Part shown: piece by piece, positions 24,955-35,652 of the stretch
Position numbering within the stretch: position 1 is the stretch's first letter
How the letters are laid out: each line of letters begins with the position of its first letter
NCBI RefSeq assembly: GCF_031844705.1
Contig: NZ_CP134609.1
Span: forward strand, 7,440,001 to 7,504,000
DNA length: 64,000 nt
Reading direction: 5' to 3'
From: Streptomyces sp. ITFR-16
Lineage (GTDB): Bacteria > Actinomycetota > Actinomycetes > Streptomycetales > Streptomycetaceae
Program-made: the position numbers and the translations under genes
Notes under the pieces: model-generated
The model's database searches: none
What the model was told of the DNA's origin: nothing
What the model saw: the letters and a program-made list of their open reading frames with translations, nothing else

Positions 24955-25712
24955 AAGGACACATGGTCGAGCAGCGTCTTGCGTCCCTTGTCGACGGCGA
25001 CCGCCAGGTCCTGGACGTCGAGCGACACCTCACCGGTGTCGACGTACTCCTGGAGGGTGTCGCCGACCAGACAGAACGCGGAGTGGCCGATACCGACGAT
25101 GTCACCCGGGGAGACCAGCGCGCGCCCGACCGGCTGGCCGTTGAGGAACGTGCCGTTGTGCGAGCCGAGGTCGACGATCTCGTACGTGCCGTCCGGCCGG
25201 GACAGCAGCTCGGCGTGGCGGCGGGAGACGCCCAGGTCGTCGACCACCAGGTCGTTGCCGGAGCCGCGGCCGATCCGCAGCGTACGGCTCGGCAGCGGGC
25301 GCACGGTGGTCGGCTGGCGGAACGTGCCGGTGGCTGCGGGCACGGAGACGGCGGACGGGCGGTCCGCTCGGGCGGGGCCGGGCTCCGGGGCGGCGTGCGG
25401 GCTCAGGACGGCCTGCGGGCCGTCCGCGGGATGGCCGAAGCGGATGACACTGCCGGGGCCGACGCCGGACTCATGGATCCGGTGGCCCGCGGTGTACGTG
25501 CCGTTCGTGCTGCCCTCGTCCTTGAGCGACCAGTGGCCGTCCAGCGGTTTGAGGACCGCGTGGTGCCAGGAGACCCGGACGTCGTCGATCACGATGTCGC
25601 TCAAGGGGTCGCGTCCGACGTGGTACTCCCGGTCCGGACTCATCACCGTCGGTCCTGCGTCGGTTTCGAGTACGAGCTCGGGCGCGGTCGGCGCTGCAGG
25701 CCGTTCTCCCAT
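24951..25712 (-). pseudogene. N-terminal remnant of an FHA-domain ABC transporter (Rv1747-like)
   Basis: About 254 residues contain two FHA domains: YHVGRDPLSDIVIDD...VSWHHAVL...DEGSTNGTY, and LRIGRGSGNDLVVDDLGVSRRHAEL...DLGSHNGTFLNG, both with the phosphothreonine-binding Arg, Ser, His and Asn. A family linker follows (VSLDVQDLAVAVDKGRKTLLDHVSFP). In intact relatives that last phrase leads directly into an ABC ATPase with Walker A, then a TM permease; here it runs straight into out-of-frame DUF6777 coding sequence and the frame ends at 24696. No Walker A, signature or TM part is present. The promoter looks leaderless: TAGAAT at 25719-25724, exactly 6 bases before the ATG. Confidence 0.78.
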
Positions 25713-25775
25713 GCCCGAATTCTATCGATCGCTGCCGATATCCGCCCGGTCAGAAGGGTGTAGCGGCCATGCGCC

Positions 25776-25828
25776 CGGGTGGGGCCCGGCCCTTCGGCGA
25801 CGGTCCGCCGAAGCGCCGGCCCCACCCG
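25776..25828. terminator. two-tier terminator hairpin after pgm
   Basis: Outer 11-bp stem 25776-25786 / 25818-25828 (CGGGTGGGGCC and complement) encloses an 8-bp stem 25792-25799 / 25806-25813 (CTTCGGCG). It lies 6 bases beyond the pgm stop. Confidence 0.8.
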
Positions 25829-25833
25829 CCGGA

Positions 25834-27474
<1,641 letters not shown>

Positions 27475-27520
27475 CTGCCACTCCTCCGTATCGGTCGGTC
27501 GCTGCGATCTGCCCGCAGGA

Positions 27521-28258
27521 TCATTTTCGCCGGTCCCCGCCGTGCGCGGCAGGCCGCCCCGCCGTGCTGACGGCCACCGCCGCCGCGTATCCGGCCGGTA
27601 CGGCGACATCCGTGACGGCCCAGCCGCCGGGGCCCGGCAGCGGCTCGGGACCGGTGCCCACGTACTCGCGGTCCAGGCCGCCCACCAGCCCCGTTCCCTC
27701 GCCCTTGAGGTACGCCTCCTTGCGGGTCCACACCCGGGCGAAGGCGGCGGGCCGCTCCTCCTCGGGCAGCGCGGCCAGCTCGGCGGATTCGGCCGGATGC
27801 AGCTGCCCCGCGATCTCCGACACGATGCGGGCCTCCGGAAGCCGCTCCACATCCACCCCGACCGGCACGTCCGCGAAGGCCAGCAGGGCGAGGCCCCGGG
27901 TGTGCGAGAGCGAGAAGTGCGTCCCGCCGCCGGTGGCGGGACGGCCGTGCGGGCCGCCGCAGGACGGGCAGCGCTCCCGCGTCAGCCGGACGGCCGCGGG
28001 GGAGACCCCCTGCCGGGCACCGAGCAGCACCCGCAGGGCCACATGCGCGGCGGTGTAGCAGTCGCGGTCGGCGGCGGAGACCAGCCGGGCCGCCCGGGCG
28101 CGCTCCTCGGCGTCGAGGATCGCGGGCGCGGTCCGTGCGGCATGCGCGGCCGTCCGTTCCACGTCCACCAGCCACAGTGCGGGGGAGCCGGGGCGCCAGT
28201 CGGGGGCGGGGCCCCGGTAGCCGTCCTCGGCGAGTGCGAACACGTCGGGCTGGTACAC
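27521..28258 (-). CDS. 4'-phosphopantetheinyl transferase, Sfp type
   Basis: 245 residues from a GTG. Moves phosphopantetheine from CoA to a carrier-protein serine. The two signature motifs are present: VPVGVDVERL, whose Asp binds Mg2+, and FARVWTRKEAYLKGEGTGL with the catalytic W-KE-K pattern. FSLSHTRGLALLAF is the conserved strand before. CPSCGGPHGRP is a small Cys pair common in the actinobacterial subgroup. The only PPTase in the window; it could activate the ACP at 46.9 kb, although 19 kb away. Starts 46 bp downstream of nothing obvious; pgm begins 46 bp after its stop on the same strand. Confidence 0.92.
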   Translation of the reverse strand: MYQPDVFALAEDGYRGPAPDWRPGSPALWLVDVERTAAHAARTAPAILDAEERARAARLVSAADRDCYTAAHVALRVLLGARQGVSPAAVRLTRERCPSCGGPHGRPATGGGTHFSLSHTRGLALLAFADVPVGVDVERLPEARIVSEIAGQLHPAESAELAALPEEERPAAFARVWTRKEAYLKGEGTGLVGGLDREYVGTGPEPLPGPGGWAVTDVAVPAGYAAAVAVSTAGRPAAHGGDRRK

Positions 28259-28392
28259 CGTTACGTCGATTCCTTGGCCGGTCGGGGCGCCGTGAGCGAG
28301 CGCGGCGGGGGTCGGTCACATCCTAGGGAGACCGGGTCCGGGCCGGGTGTCCTCCCCTCCCGAGCTGGCACCTTTCAGTTCCTTGCGGATTT

Positions 28393-28409
28393 ACGCAAAT
28401 TCTTTGCGT
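28393..28409. promoter_or_regulatory. putative operator upstream of the GH87 glucanase gene
   Basis: Perfect palindrome ACGCAAA-TTC-TTTGCGT at 28393-28409, with a further TTGCG at 28383. It sits in the 407-bp gap 28259-28665 between divergent PPTase and glucanase genes; the rest of the gap has AT-richer stretches but no gene I can support. The form suits a LacI-, GntR- or ROK-type sugar regulator. A looser TTTT-ACG-AAAA palindrome is at about 33046-33056 before the importer genes. Confidence 0.5.
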
Positions 28410-28665
28410 GATCTGCGGCTGTCCGGCCCTCCTCGCAGTCCGCGCACAAATGCCGTGATTGTCAGGTCAGTTGAAGCGGCATGGCCGGGTCCGTTTAGGT
28501 TCTTTCTTCTGTCGTAACAGTGGACTGCCCCTCATTTCTCTGCAACTCTCTGACCGCAAAACGCAAAAGTCCATCCTGTTGGTGCAGGAATTCATGCCCC
28601 GGCAGGTACGCAGACAGAGCCGCGCCTCGGCCGCACCCGGCGCCGAGGCCGAAGATCGGGGACAT

Positions 28666-31600
28666 ATGAGAACGCGACGCTGGAGACGGCGGGTCCTTTC
28701 CGCCGCCGTCTCCACCAGTCTGATGATGGTGGCCTGGCCGGCGCTCAACGCGTCCGCAGCCGGCGGCCCGAACATCGCCGCCGGTCAGCGGGCGGCGGCG
28801 AGCAGCGGCAAGTCGGCCGGGAACATCGCCGACGGGCAGCAGTCCACGTACTGGGAGGGATCCGCCAAGTCCCTGCCCCAGTGGGTCCAGAGCGACCTGG
28901 GCAAGGTCACCCGCATCGACCAGGTCACGCTGAAGCTGCCCGCCGACTGGAAGAGCCGCCGTCAGACGCTCTCCCTCCAGGGGAGCATCGACGGCACCAG
29001 CTTCGCCACGCTGAAGACCTCGGCCGCCTACACCTTCGCACCGGGCAGCTCCAACAAGGTCACCATCAGCTTCCCGGCCACCCAGGCCCGTTTCGTACGG
29101 GCCGACATCACCGCGAACACCGGGGCGAAGAACGGGCAGCTCGCCGAGCTGGAGGTCCGCGCGGCGGCGGAGTCCTCCGTGAACCTCGCCGCCGGCAGGC
29201 CCCTCACGGCCAGCAGCTACACCCAGACCTACATCGCGTCCAACGCCAACGACGGCAACGCGGCCAGCTACTGGGAGAGCCGCAACGGCGAACTGCCGCA
29301 GTGGATCCAGGCCGACCTGGGCTCATCGGTGCGCGTCGACCGTGTGGTGCTGCGCCTGCCGGACGGCTGGGAGACCCGCAGCCAGACGCTGAAGATCCAG
29401 GGCAGCACCAACGGCTCCGACTTCACGGACCTGACGCAGTCCAAGGCGTACACCTTCAGCCCCACGGCCGGTGAGTCGGCGTCGATCACCTTCGACGCCA
29501 CGACCACCCGCTATGTGCGCGTCCTGGTCAGCGCCAACACCGTCCAGCCCGGCGCCCAGGTCTCCGAGCTGGAGATCTACGGCCCCGCGTCCGGCGACAC
29601 CCAGGCGCCCACCGCGCCGACCCAGCTGGCGTACACCGAACCGGCCACCGGCCAGATCCGGCTGACCTGGAAGGCGTCGACGGACGACACCGCCGTCACC
29701 GGCTACGACATCTACGCCGACAACACCCTGCTGACCAGCGTGGCCGGCAACGTCACCACGTTCACCGACACCCGCCCGGCCGGTGCCACCGTGTCGTACT
29801 ACGTGCGGGCCAGGGACGCGGCCGGCAACGTCTCGGGGAACAGCAACACCGTCACCCGCAGCGGGGACACCGGCGACACCCAGGCGCCCACAGCACCGGC
29901 GAACCTGAGCTTCACCGAGCCTGCCTCCGGTCAGATCAAGCTGGTCTGGCAGGCGTCCTCCGACAACAAGGGCGTCACCGGCTACGACATCTACGCCAAC
30001 AACGTGCTGCGCAAGAGCGTGGCCGGCGATGTCACCACCTACACCGACACCCAGCCCGCCGGCACCACGGTCTCCTACACCGTGCGGGCCAGGGACGCGG
30101 CCGGCAACGTCTCGGGCGACAGCAACACCGTCACCCGCAACGGCAGCACGGGCGCGGCCTCCAACCTGGCGGTCGGCAAGCCCATCACCGCCTCCTCCGT
30201 GGTCCACACCTTCGTCGCGGAGAACGCCAACGACAACCAGCTCAGCACCTACTGGGAGGGCGCCGGGGGCAGCTACCCCAACACCCTCACGGTGAAGCTG
30301 GGCGCCAACGCCGACACGGAGAGCGTCGTCGTCAAGCTCAACCCGGACAGCAGCTGGGGGGCCAGGACCCAGAACATCCAGGTCCTCGGCCGCGAGCAGA
30401 GCGCCTCGTCCTTCACCAGCCTGGTCGCCGCCAAGGACTACGCGTTCAGCCCGGCGAGCGGCAACTCGGTGACCATCCCGGCCGGCGGCCGGGTCGCCGA
30501 CGTGCAGCTGAAGTTCAACTCCAACACCGGCTCCGGCGCCGGCCAGGTCGCCGAGTTCCAGGTCCTGGGGGCTCCGGCACCCAACCCGAACCTCCAGGTC
30601 ACCTCGCTGACTGCGGCCCCGGCCGCACCGGTCGAGTCGGACCCGGTCACCCTCACCGCGACGGTGCGCAACAGCGGCTCGGTCGCGGCTGCGGCGAGCA
30701 GACTCGAATTCCGGCTCGGCGGCTCCAAGGTCGCCACCGCGTCCGTGGGCGCGCTGGCGGGCGGCGCCTCCACCCAGGTCAGCGCCGAGATCGGTCCGCG
30801 CGACGCGGGCACGTACGCGCTGAGTGCCGTGGCCGACCCGGCCAACGAGGTCATCGAGCAGAACGAGACCGACAACACCTACACCAGCGCGAGCGGCCTC
30901 GTCGTGAAGCCCGTCGCCAGCTCGGACCTGGTCGCCACCGGGGTGAGCACCTCGCCGTCGGCCCCGGCCAACGGCGACAACGTCACCTTCTCCGTCGCCC
31001 TCAAGAACCAGGGCACGGTGGCCTCCGCCTCCGGCGGCCACGCCATCACGCTGACCCTGCTCGACGCCAAGGGTGCCACGGTGAAGACCCTCACCGGCAG
31101 TTACAACGGGGCGATAGCCGCGGGTGCCACGAGCGCCCCGGTCGGCCTCGGCAGCTGGACGGCGGCCAACGGCTCGTACACCGTGAGGACGGTCGTCGCG
31201 GACGACGCCAACGAACTCCCGGTCAAGCGCGAGAACAACACCGCCACCAGCTCTCTCTTCGTCGGGCGCGGCGCCAACATGCCGTACGACATGTACGAGG
31301 CGGAGGACGGTGTCACCGGCGGCGGTGCCCAGGTCGTCGGGCCGAACAGGACCGTCGGCGACGTGGCGGGCGAGGCCTCGGGCCGCAAGGCCGTCACGCT
31401 GAACAACACCGGCAACTACGTCGAGTTCACCACCAGGGCCAGCACCAACACCCTGGTGACCCGCTACTCCATCCCCGACTCCGCCGGCGGCGGTGGCATC
31501 GACTCCAAGCTGAACATCTACGTCGACGGCACCTTCCTCAAGGCGATCGACCTCACCTCGAAGTACGCCTGGCTGTACGGCGCCGAGACCGGCCCCGGGA

Positions 31601-32946
31601 ACTCCCCGGGCTCCGGCTCGCCGCGGCACATCTACGACGAGGCGAACGTGATGCTGGGCAGGACCGTCCCGGCGGGCAGCAAGATCCGCCTCCAGAAGGA
31701 CGCCGCCAACACCAGCACCTACGCGATCGACTTCGTCAGCCTGGAGCAGGCGACCCAGATCGCCAACCCGGACCCGGCCGCGTACACCGTCCCCGCCGGA
31801 TTCACCCACCAGGACGTCCAGAACGCCCTGGACAAGGTGCGCATGGACACCACGGGCAAGCTGACCGGCGTCTACCTGCCGGCCGGTGACTACGAGACCG
31901 CCAGCAAGTTCCAGGTCTACGGCAAGGCCGTCAAGGTCGTCGGGGCGGGGCCCTGGTACACCAGGTTCCACGCGCCCTCCGGCCAGGAGAACACCGACAT
32001 CGGCTTCCGGGCCGAGGACAGCGCCAAGGGCTCGACGTTCGCCGGCTTCGCGTACTTCGGCAACTACACCTCGCGCATCGACGGCCCCGGCAAGGTCTTC
32101 GACTTCTCCAATGTGACGGACATGGTCATCGACAACGTCTGGAACGAGCACACGGTGTGCCTCTACTGGGGTGCCAACACCGACAACATCACCATCAAGA
32201 ACTCCCGCATCCGTGACACGTTCGCCGACGGCATCAACATGACCAACGGCTCGACGGACAACCACGTCGTCAACAACGAGTCGCGGGCCACCGGTGACGA
32301 CAGCTTCGCGCTGTTCTCGGCGATCGACTCCGGCGGCGCGGACATGAAGAACAACGTCTACGAGAACCTCACCTCGATCCTGACCTGGCGTGCGGCGGGT
32401 GTCGCCGTCTACGGCGGCTACAACAACACCTTCCGCAACATCCACATCGCGGACACCCTGGTCTACTCCGGCATCACGGTCAGCTCGCTGGACTTCGGCT
32501 ACCCGATGAACGGCTTCGGGACCGAGCCGACGACGGTCGAGAACGTCTCGGTGGTCCGCTCCGGCGGTCATTTCTGGGGGACGCAGACCTTCCCCGGGAT
32601 CTGGCTGTTCTCGGCCTCCAAGGTCTTCCAGGGCATCCGGATCAACCATGTGGACATCGTCGACCCGACGTACAGCGGCATCATGTTCCAGACCAACTAC
32701 GTGGGAGGTCAGCCGCAGTTCCCGATCAAGGACACCGTCCTGACGGACATCTCGATCACCGGCGCCCGCAAGAGCGGTGACGCCTTCGACGCCAAGTCCG
32801 GCTTCGGACTGTGGGCCAATGAGATGCCCGAGGCCGGCCAGGGGCCCGCCGTCGGCGAGGTCACCTTCAACGGGCTCAGGCTCAGCGGCAACGCGCAGGA
32901 CGTGAAGAACACGACGTCCACCATGAAGATCAACATCAACCCGTAA
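28666..32946 (+). CDS. secreted multidomain GH87 alpha-1,3-glucanase / mycodextranase
   Basis: 1426 residues. Signal peptide 1-~32 (MRTRRWRRRVLSAAVS...). Domains: discoidin/CBM32-like (~33-160 and ~168-305), Fn3 (~311-400 and ~403-495), third discoidin-like (~498-635), two CARDB (~640-750, ~752-868), CBM6/35-like starting MYEAEDG (~875-1025), and a right-handed beta-helix catalytic domain (~1032-1426). The helix carries FADGIN (Asp1188) and TGDDSF (Asp1211, Asp1212); this +23/+24 spacing equals that of the three catalytic Asp I recall for GH87 Agl-FH1. It should cleave alpha-1,3 or mixed alpha-1,3/1,4-glucan outside the cell. Start 28666 chosen for a normal signal peptide with GGGGA upstream; longer starts are open. 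Confidence 0.88.
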   Translation: MRTRRWRRRVLSAAVSTSLMMVAWPALNASAAGGPNIAAGQRAAASSGKSAGNIADGQQSTYWEGSAKSLPQWVQSDLGKVTRIDQVTLKLPADWKSRRQTLSLQGSIDGTSFATLKTSAAYTFAPGSSNKVTISFPATQARFVRADITANTGAKNGQLAELEVRAAAESSVNLAAGRPLTASSYTQTYIASNANDGNAASYWESRNGELPQWIQADLGSSVRVDRVVLRLPDGWETRSQTLKIQGSTNGSDFTDLTQSKAYTFSPTAGESASITFDATTTRYVRVLVSANTVQPGAQVSELEIYGPASGDTQAPTAPTQLAYTEPATGQIRLTWKASTDDTAVTGYDIYADNTLLTSVAGNVTTFTDTRPAGATVSYYVRARDAAGNVSGNSNTVTRSGDTGDTQAPTAPANLSFTEPASGQIKLVWQASSDNKGVTGYDIYANNVLRKSVAGDVTTYTDTQPAGTTVSYTVRARDAAGNVSGDSNTVTRNGSTGAASNLAVGKPITASSVVHTFVAENANDNQLSTYWEGAGGSYPNTLTVKLGANADTESVVVKLNPDSSWGARTQNIQVLGREQSASSFTSLVAAKDYAFSPASGNSVTIPAGGRVADVQLKFNSNTGSGAGQVAEFQVLGAPAPNPNLQVTSLTAAPAAPVESDPVTLTATVRNSGSVAAAASRLEFRLGGSKVATASVGALAGGASTQVSAEIGPRDAGTYALSAVADPANEVIEQNETDNTYTSASGLVVKPVASSDLVATGVSTSPSAPANGDNVTFSVALKNQGTVASASGGHAITLTLLDAKGATVKTLTGSYNGAIAAGATSAPVGLGSWTAANGSYTVRTVVADDANELPVKRENNTATSSLFVGRGANMPYDMYEAEDGVTGGGAQVVGPNRTVGDVAGEASGRKAVTLNNTGNYVEFTTRASTNTLVTRYSIPDSAGGGGIDSKLNIYVDGTFLKAIDLTSKYAWLYGAETGPGNSPGSGSPRHIYDEANVMLGRTVPAGSKIRLQKDAANTSTYAIDFVSLEQATQIANPDPAAYTVPAGFTHQDVQNALDKVRMDTTGKLTGVYLPAGDYETASKFQVYGKAVKVVGAGPWYTRFHAPSGQENTDIGFRAEDSAKGSTFAGFAYFGNYTSRIDGPGKVFDFSNVTDMVIDNVWNEHTVCLYWGANTDNITIKNSRIRDTFADGINMTNGSTDNHVVNNESRATGDDSFALFSAIDSGGADMKNNVYENLTSILTWRAAGVAVYGGYNNTFRNIHIADTLVYSGITVSSLDFGYPMNGFGTEPTTVENVSVVRSGGHFWGTQTFPGIWLFSASKVFQGIRINHVDIVDPTYSGIMFQTNYVGGQPQFPIKDTVLTDISITGARKSGDAFDAKSGFGLWANEMPEAGQGPAVGEVTFNGLRLSGNAQDVKNTTSTMKININP

Positions 32947-32965
32947 CCGGCTCTTCACCGAAGGG

Positions 32966-32991
32966 GCGCCGTCCGGTCCGCCGGGCGGCGC
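32966..32991. terminator. terminator after the GH87 gene
   Basis: 11-bp stem with one G-U pair, 32966-32976 (GCGCCGTCCGG) against 32981-32991, 4-base loop, 20 bases past the stop. Suggests the glucanase and importer are separate transcripts. Confidence 0.7.
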
Positions 32992-33162
32992 TCCGCGCTG
33001 CGTGGAGGCCGGTTCCCGCACGGCGTCTGCAGAGTGCTGTCAAACTTTTACGAAAACTGCGCGAGATATTGCGTTCACATGTCGACGCTGGTTGAGTGTG
33101 CCTCGCCCCGGCAGAGAGTCGGCCGAGGGCCATCCACGCTCATGCCCAAAAGGGGACCATCG

Positions 33163-34587
33163 ATGAGAAGTGCTGGGTTGCGCCGCACACGCCGTATCAG
33201 CCGTGCCTCCGCGGCTGCCCTTGTCACCGCACTTGCCCTGACCTCGCTCGCGTCCTGCGGCACGAGCAGCAGCAAGGACGACGACTCGAGCAGTGCGTCC
33301 AAGGGGTCGTCCGACCCTTCGGCTCCGCTGGACCCGAAGACGAAGGTGACGATCTCGATCGACTGCATGCCGCCGGCGGCCAAGGCCGCGGAGCTGCGTG
33401 AGTGGAACGAGGACATCAAGACGTTCAACAAGACGTACCCGAACGTCAAGATCAATGGAAAGTCCACCCCCGGCCAGTGCAACGAGCCGCCCCGCTTCAC
33501 CGCGATGCTCAAGGGGAAGTCGCAGCCCGACGTCTTCTACGCGTACTTCACCGACCTCCAGCAGGTCCTGGACAACGACGGTGCCGAGGACATCTCCGCG
33601 TACGTCACGGAGAAGACCGTGCCGGCGCTCAAGGACATCCAGCCCCAGGTCGTGGACGTGGCCCGCAAGGACGGCAAGCTCTACGGGCTGCCGACCAGCA
33701 ACTACACCATGGGCCTGATGATCAACCGGAAGCTCTTCACGGAGGCCGGCCTCGACCCGAACACCCCGCCGTCCACCTGGGAGGAGGTCCGCACCGCCGC
33801 CAAGAAGATCGCGGGCCTGGGCAAGGGCATAGCCGGTTTCGGCGAGTACAGCGCCGGCAACAACGGCGGCTGGCACTTCGCCGCCACCCAGTACGGCCTC
33901 GGCGGCGACGTCGTCGACGCCTCCGGCAAGAAGGCGGCCTTCAACAACGCCACCGGCAAGCAGGTCCTCCAGCAGCTGCACGACATGCGCTGGGAGGACG
34001 ACAGCATGGGCAAGACCCAGCTGCTCAAGTGGGGCGACCTCCAGAAGCAGATCGCCAGCGACAAGCTCGGCATGTTCCTCGCCGCCCCCGACGACATCGC
34101 CTACATGGTGCAGCAGCTCGGCGCCAAGTACGAGACCTTCGGCCTGGGCCCGATCCCCGGCGCCAAGGGCACGCTCTTCGGCGGCAACAACTACCTGATC
34201 AAGAAGGGCAGCTCGCCCGACCAGATCAAGGCCGCCATCGCCTGGCTGAACTTCAAGAACCTCAGCCCCGGCAAGGGACAGTTCGACTGGGCCCGCACCA
34301 AGGCCGACAAGCTGCCCGTCGGGCTGCCGCAGCCGAACTTCTTCCTCGGTGAGAGCAAGACCAAGGACGATGCCGCGCGCGCCGAGAACGCGACGATGCC
34401 CGTCGAGAACTTCAAGGCGTTCATGGACAACCCGGTCCCCGGCAAGTCCGAGCCGCCGAAGGCGCAGGAGATCTACAAGATCCTCGACAACGCCATGTCC
34501 GGTGTGCTGACCAACAAGAACGCCGACGTCGACAAGCTGCTCTCCACCGCCGAGCAGCAGGTCAACCAGGTTCTGGCGAACCAGTAA
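33163..34587 (+). CDS. ABC sugar importer, lipoprotein substrate-binding protein
   Basis: 474 residues. Lipoprotein signal with RR pair and lipobox LASC (Cys about residue 31), then a Ser/Asp-rich linker. The family 1 solute-binding fold follows: VTISIDCMPPAAKAAELREWNEDIKTFNKTYPNV, YGLPTSNYTMGLMINRKLF, PPSTWEEVRTAAKKI, and an aromatic-lined C-lobe. It delivers oligosaccharide to the two permeases next door. ATG 33163 has AAAAGGGGA 6-14 bases upstream. Context (GH87 enzyme before, alpha-glucosidase after) suggests nigero-oligosaccharides or similar alpha-glucosides; the energising ATPase is presumably the shared MsiK encoded elsewhere. Confidence 0.9.
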   Translation: MRSAGLRRTRRISRASAAALVTALALTSLASCGTSSSKDDDSSSASKGSSDPSAPLDPKTKVTISIDCMPPAAKAAELREWNEDIKTFNKTYPNVKINGKSTPGQCNEPPRFTAMLKGKSQPDVFYAYFTDLQQVLDNDGAEDISAYVTEKTVPALKDIQPQVVDVARKDGKLYGLPTSNYTMGLMINRKLFTEAGLDPNTPPSTWEEVRTAAKKIAGLGKGIAGFGEYSAGNNGGWHFAATQYGLGGDVVDASGKKAAFNNATGKQVLQQLHDMRWEDDSMGKTQLLKWGDLQKQIASDKLGMFLAAPDDIAYMVQQLGAKYETFGLGPIPGAKGTLFGGNNYLIKKGSSPDQIKAAIAWLNFKNLSPGKGQFDWARTKADKLPVGLPQPNFFLGESKTKDDAARAENATMPVENFKAFMDNPVPGKSEPPKAQEIYKILDNAMSGVLTNKNADVDKLLSTAEQQVNQVLANQ

Positions 34588-34594
34588 CGGACGC

Positions 34595-34625
34595 GCGGGG
34601 CCGGGTCACGCGGACCCGGCCCCGC
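34595..34625. terminator. intra-operon hairpin between binding protein and first permease
   Basis: Perfect 13-bp stem, GCGGGGCCGGGTC at 34595-34607 with 34613-34625, 5-base loop, 7 bases past the binding-protein stop. Probably attenuates or stabilises so that binding protein is made in excess over permeases. Confidence 0.75.
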
Positions 34626-34676
34626 ATCCGGACCCGTCCGACTGCGCTCGAAGTTCACCGGCACCGAGGAGACACC

Positions 34677-35636
34677 ATGTCGGCCCCTACCCTGTCCCCC
34701 CGCAAGGCCACCCGGCCTCGCCCAGGACACTCCGGCCCCGCCCGCCGCGACTCCGCCCGCGAGGAGTTCCTGCGTGCCGTGCGCCGCAACATCTCAGCAC
34801 ACGGCTTCCTGATCGGAGCGGTGCTCTGCTTCTCGCTCTTCTCCTGGTATCCGATGGTCCGGGAATTCATCCTGGCGTTCCAGAAGACCGAGGACGGCAG
34901 GACCACCTGGGCCGGCTGGTCCAACCTGAGGTACGTCTTCAACGACCCGGCCTTCTGGCAGGCCTGGCGCAACACCCTGCTCTTCACCGTGCTCGCACTG
35001 CTGCTCGGCTTCGTCGTGCCGTTCGTGGTCGCCGTCGTGCTCAACGAGTTCCGGCACGGACAGGGCTATCTCCGGCTGCTCGTCTACCTCCCCGTGATGC
35101 TGCCGCCGGTCGCCTCCGTCCTGCTCTTCAAGTACTTCTACGACCCGGGCTACGGCCTGTTCAACCGCGTCCTGGAGATCTTCCATCTGCCCGCACAGCA
35201 GTGGCTCCAGGACACCGACACCGCCATGCTCTCCGTCGTGATCGCGGCGACCTGGATGAACATGGGCGGCGCGACCCTCATCTACCTGGCCGCGCTCCAG
35301 GGCATCCCGGGCGAGCTGTACGAGGCGGCGGAGCTGGACGGCGCCGGGCTGCTGCGCAAGGTCTGGCACGTCACCATCCCGCAGACCCGGCTCATCCTCT
35401 CGCTCCTCCTGCTCATGCAGGTCATCGCGACGATGCAGGTGTTCACCGAACCGTTCCTGCTCACCAACGGCGCCGGCCCGGAGGGCTCCACCACCACCGT
35501 CGTCTACCTCATCTACCAGTACGCCTTCAACTTCAACAACTACGGCAGCGCGGCGGCACTCGGCCTCGTCCTGCTCGTCGTCCTCGCGGGCTTCTCCGCG
35601 GTGTACGTACGACTGAGCCGCAGCAGCGAAGACTAG
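34677..35636 (+). CDS. ABC sugar importer permease, MalF type
   Basis: 319 residues with six TM segments. The EAA loop that contacts the ATPase is YEAAELDGAGLLRKVWHVTIPQTRL (~residues 218-242), matching the E-A-A---G---------I-P consensus. GAGGAG lies before the ATG. A basic N-terminal extension of ~35 residues precedes TM1. It forms the membrane channel with the next gene's product. Confidence 0.93.
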   Translation: MSAPTLSPRKATRPRPGHSGPARRDSAREEFLRAVRRNISAHGFLIGAVLCFSLFSWYPMVREFILAFQKTEDGRTTWAGWSNLRYVFNDPAFWQAWRNTLLFTVLALLLGFVVPFVVAVVLNEFRHGQGYLRLLVYLPVMLPPVASVLLFKYFYDPGYGLFNRVLEIFHLPAQQWLQDTDTAMLSVVIAATWMNMGGATLIYLAALQGIPGELYEAAELDGAGLLRKVWHVTIPQTRLILSLLLLMQVIATMQVFTEPFLLTNGAGPEGSTTTVVYLIYQYAFNFNNYGSAAALGLVLLVVLAGFSAVYVRLSRSSED

Positions 35637-35652
35637 GACGGGAGCCACGACC

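Noticed and set aside
29323..33021. 1232-residue antisense open frame across the glucanase gene
   Set aside because: Low-complexity Gly/Val/Arg/Asp composition typical of antisense frames in high-GC DNA; no domains, and it opposes a well-supported gene.
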